Shown here piece after piece: positions 63,959-64,000 of a stretch of 64,000 nt of DNA. The notes under the pieces were generated by a model. It saw only the letters and a list, made by a program, of their open reading frames with translations, had not been told where the DNA came from and did not search any database. This stretch comes from Streptomyces sp. SAI-127. Its GTDB lineage: Bacteria; Actinomycetota; Actinomycetes; Streptomycetales; Streptomycetaceae. The translations under genes were made by a program, and so were the position numbers. The stretch spans positions 3,038,001-3,102,000 of the forward strand of contig NZ_JARXYJ010000001.1 of NCBI RefSeq assembly GCF_029894425.1, read 5' to 3'. Each line of letters starts with the position of its first letter. The first letter of the stretch is position 1.

Positions 63959-64000
63959 TCAGCGGCGCACCAGTCGCTCCAGGGCGCTCGCGCTGACCGT
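63959..64000 (-). CDS. C-terminus of an unidentified gene cut by the window edge
   Basis: The last 42 bases read, on the minus strand, TVSASALERLVRR followed by a stop at 63959-63961. This is in the right direction and spacing to be the gene upstream of miaB, but 13 residues are too few for any assignment. Confidence 0.4.
   Translation of the reverse strand, partial: TVSASALERLVRR

Overview
The window is high-GC actinobacterial chromosome with Streptomyces-type gene content. It carries the principal sigma factor HrdB with its long Lys/Ala/Thr-rich N-terminal insert, a WhiH-type sporulation regulator directly upstream of it, NrdR/NrdJ, LexA, an RshA-type RelA/SpoT protein, and frequent GTG starts. 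From memory, the gene order (miaB-miaA-dapF-rshA-hflX ... dinG-lexA-nrdR-nrdJ ... rnhB-recQ-like-whiH-hrdB-parE) matches the SCO5785-SCO5830 part of Streptomyces coelicolor, so this looks like conserved core chromosome with small variable inserts. No tRNA, rRNA, insertion sequence, integrase, prophage or CRISPR array was recognised.

Left part (1-17,300): a truncated sucrase/ferredoxin-like gene, then a CitA/CitB-type two-component pair converging on a three-gene ABC importer of the nitrate/sulfonate/taurine class. A second, orphan CitB-type regulator is divergent from the importer's ATPase gene. Next comes a co-directional string (membrane protein, NarL-type kinase and regulator, DUF485 protein, acetate-type sodium symporter), then topoisomerase subunit parE, a small DUF7455 protein, a secreted trypsin-like protease and hrdB.

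Middle part (17,300-44,600): whiH, a single-chain ABC ATPase/permease, a NUDIX protein with a regulator-like C-terminus, a debranching-enzyme-like glycosidase, a DUF4192 protein, a RecQ helicase fused to a phosphoribosyltransferase-like domain, two conserved unknowns, rnhB, and a divergent TetR/MFS efflux pair with two matching palindromic operators. It continues with ADP-ribosylglycohydrolase and histidine phosphatase genes, a DUF4937 protein, a TerD protein, the nrdR-nrdJ unit (B12-dependent ribonucleotide reductase and repressor, with candidate NrdR boxes), lexA with an SOS box, and dinG.

Right part (44,600-64,000): a compact siderophore-type locus (aminotransferase, IucA/IucC synthetase, GNAT acyltransferase) rich in simple-sequence repeats, a lipoprotein serine protease, hflX, a secreted M1 peptidase, two adjoining minisatellite arrays, rshA, dapF, a small membrane protein, miaA, an acidic small protein beside an MT0933-type antitoxin-like protein, a LigB-like protein, a small unknown and miaB.

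The most interesting items are the one-kinase/two-regulator/transporter arrangement at 0.8-6.8 kb, the three repeat arrays, the RshA protein whose synthetase active site looks degraded, the JAB/RadC-like unknown at 28.5 kb, and the incomplete siderophore locus. I did not find a clearly new defence or mobile system.
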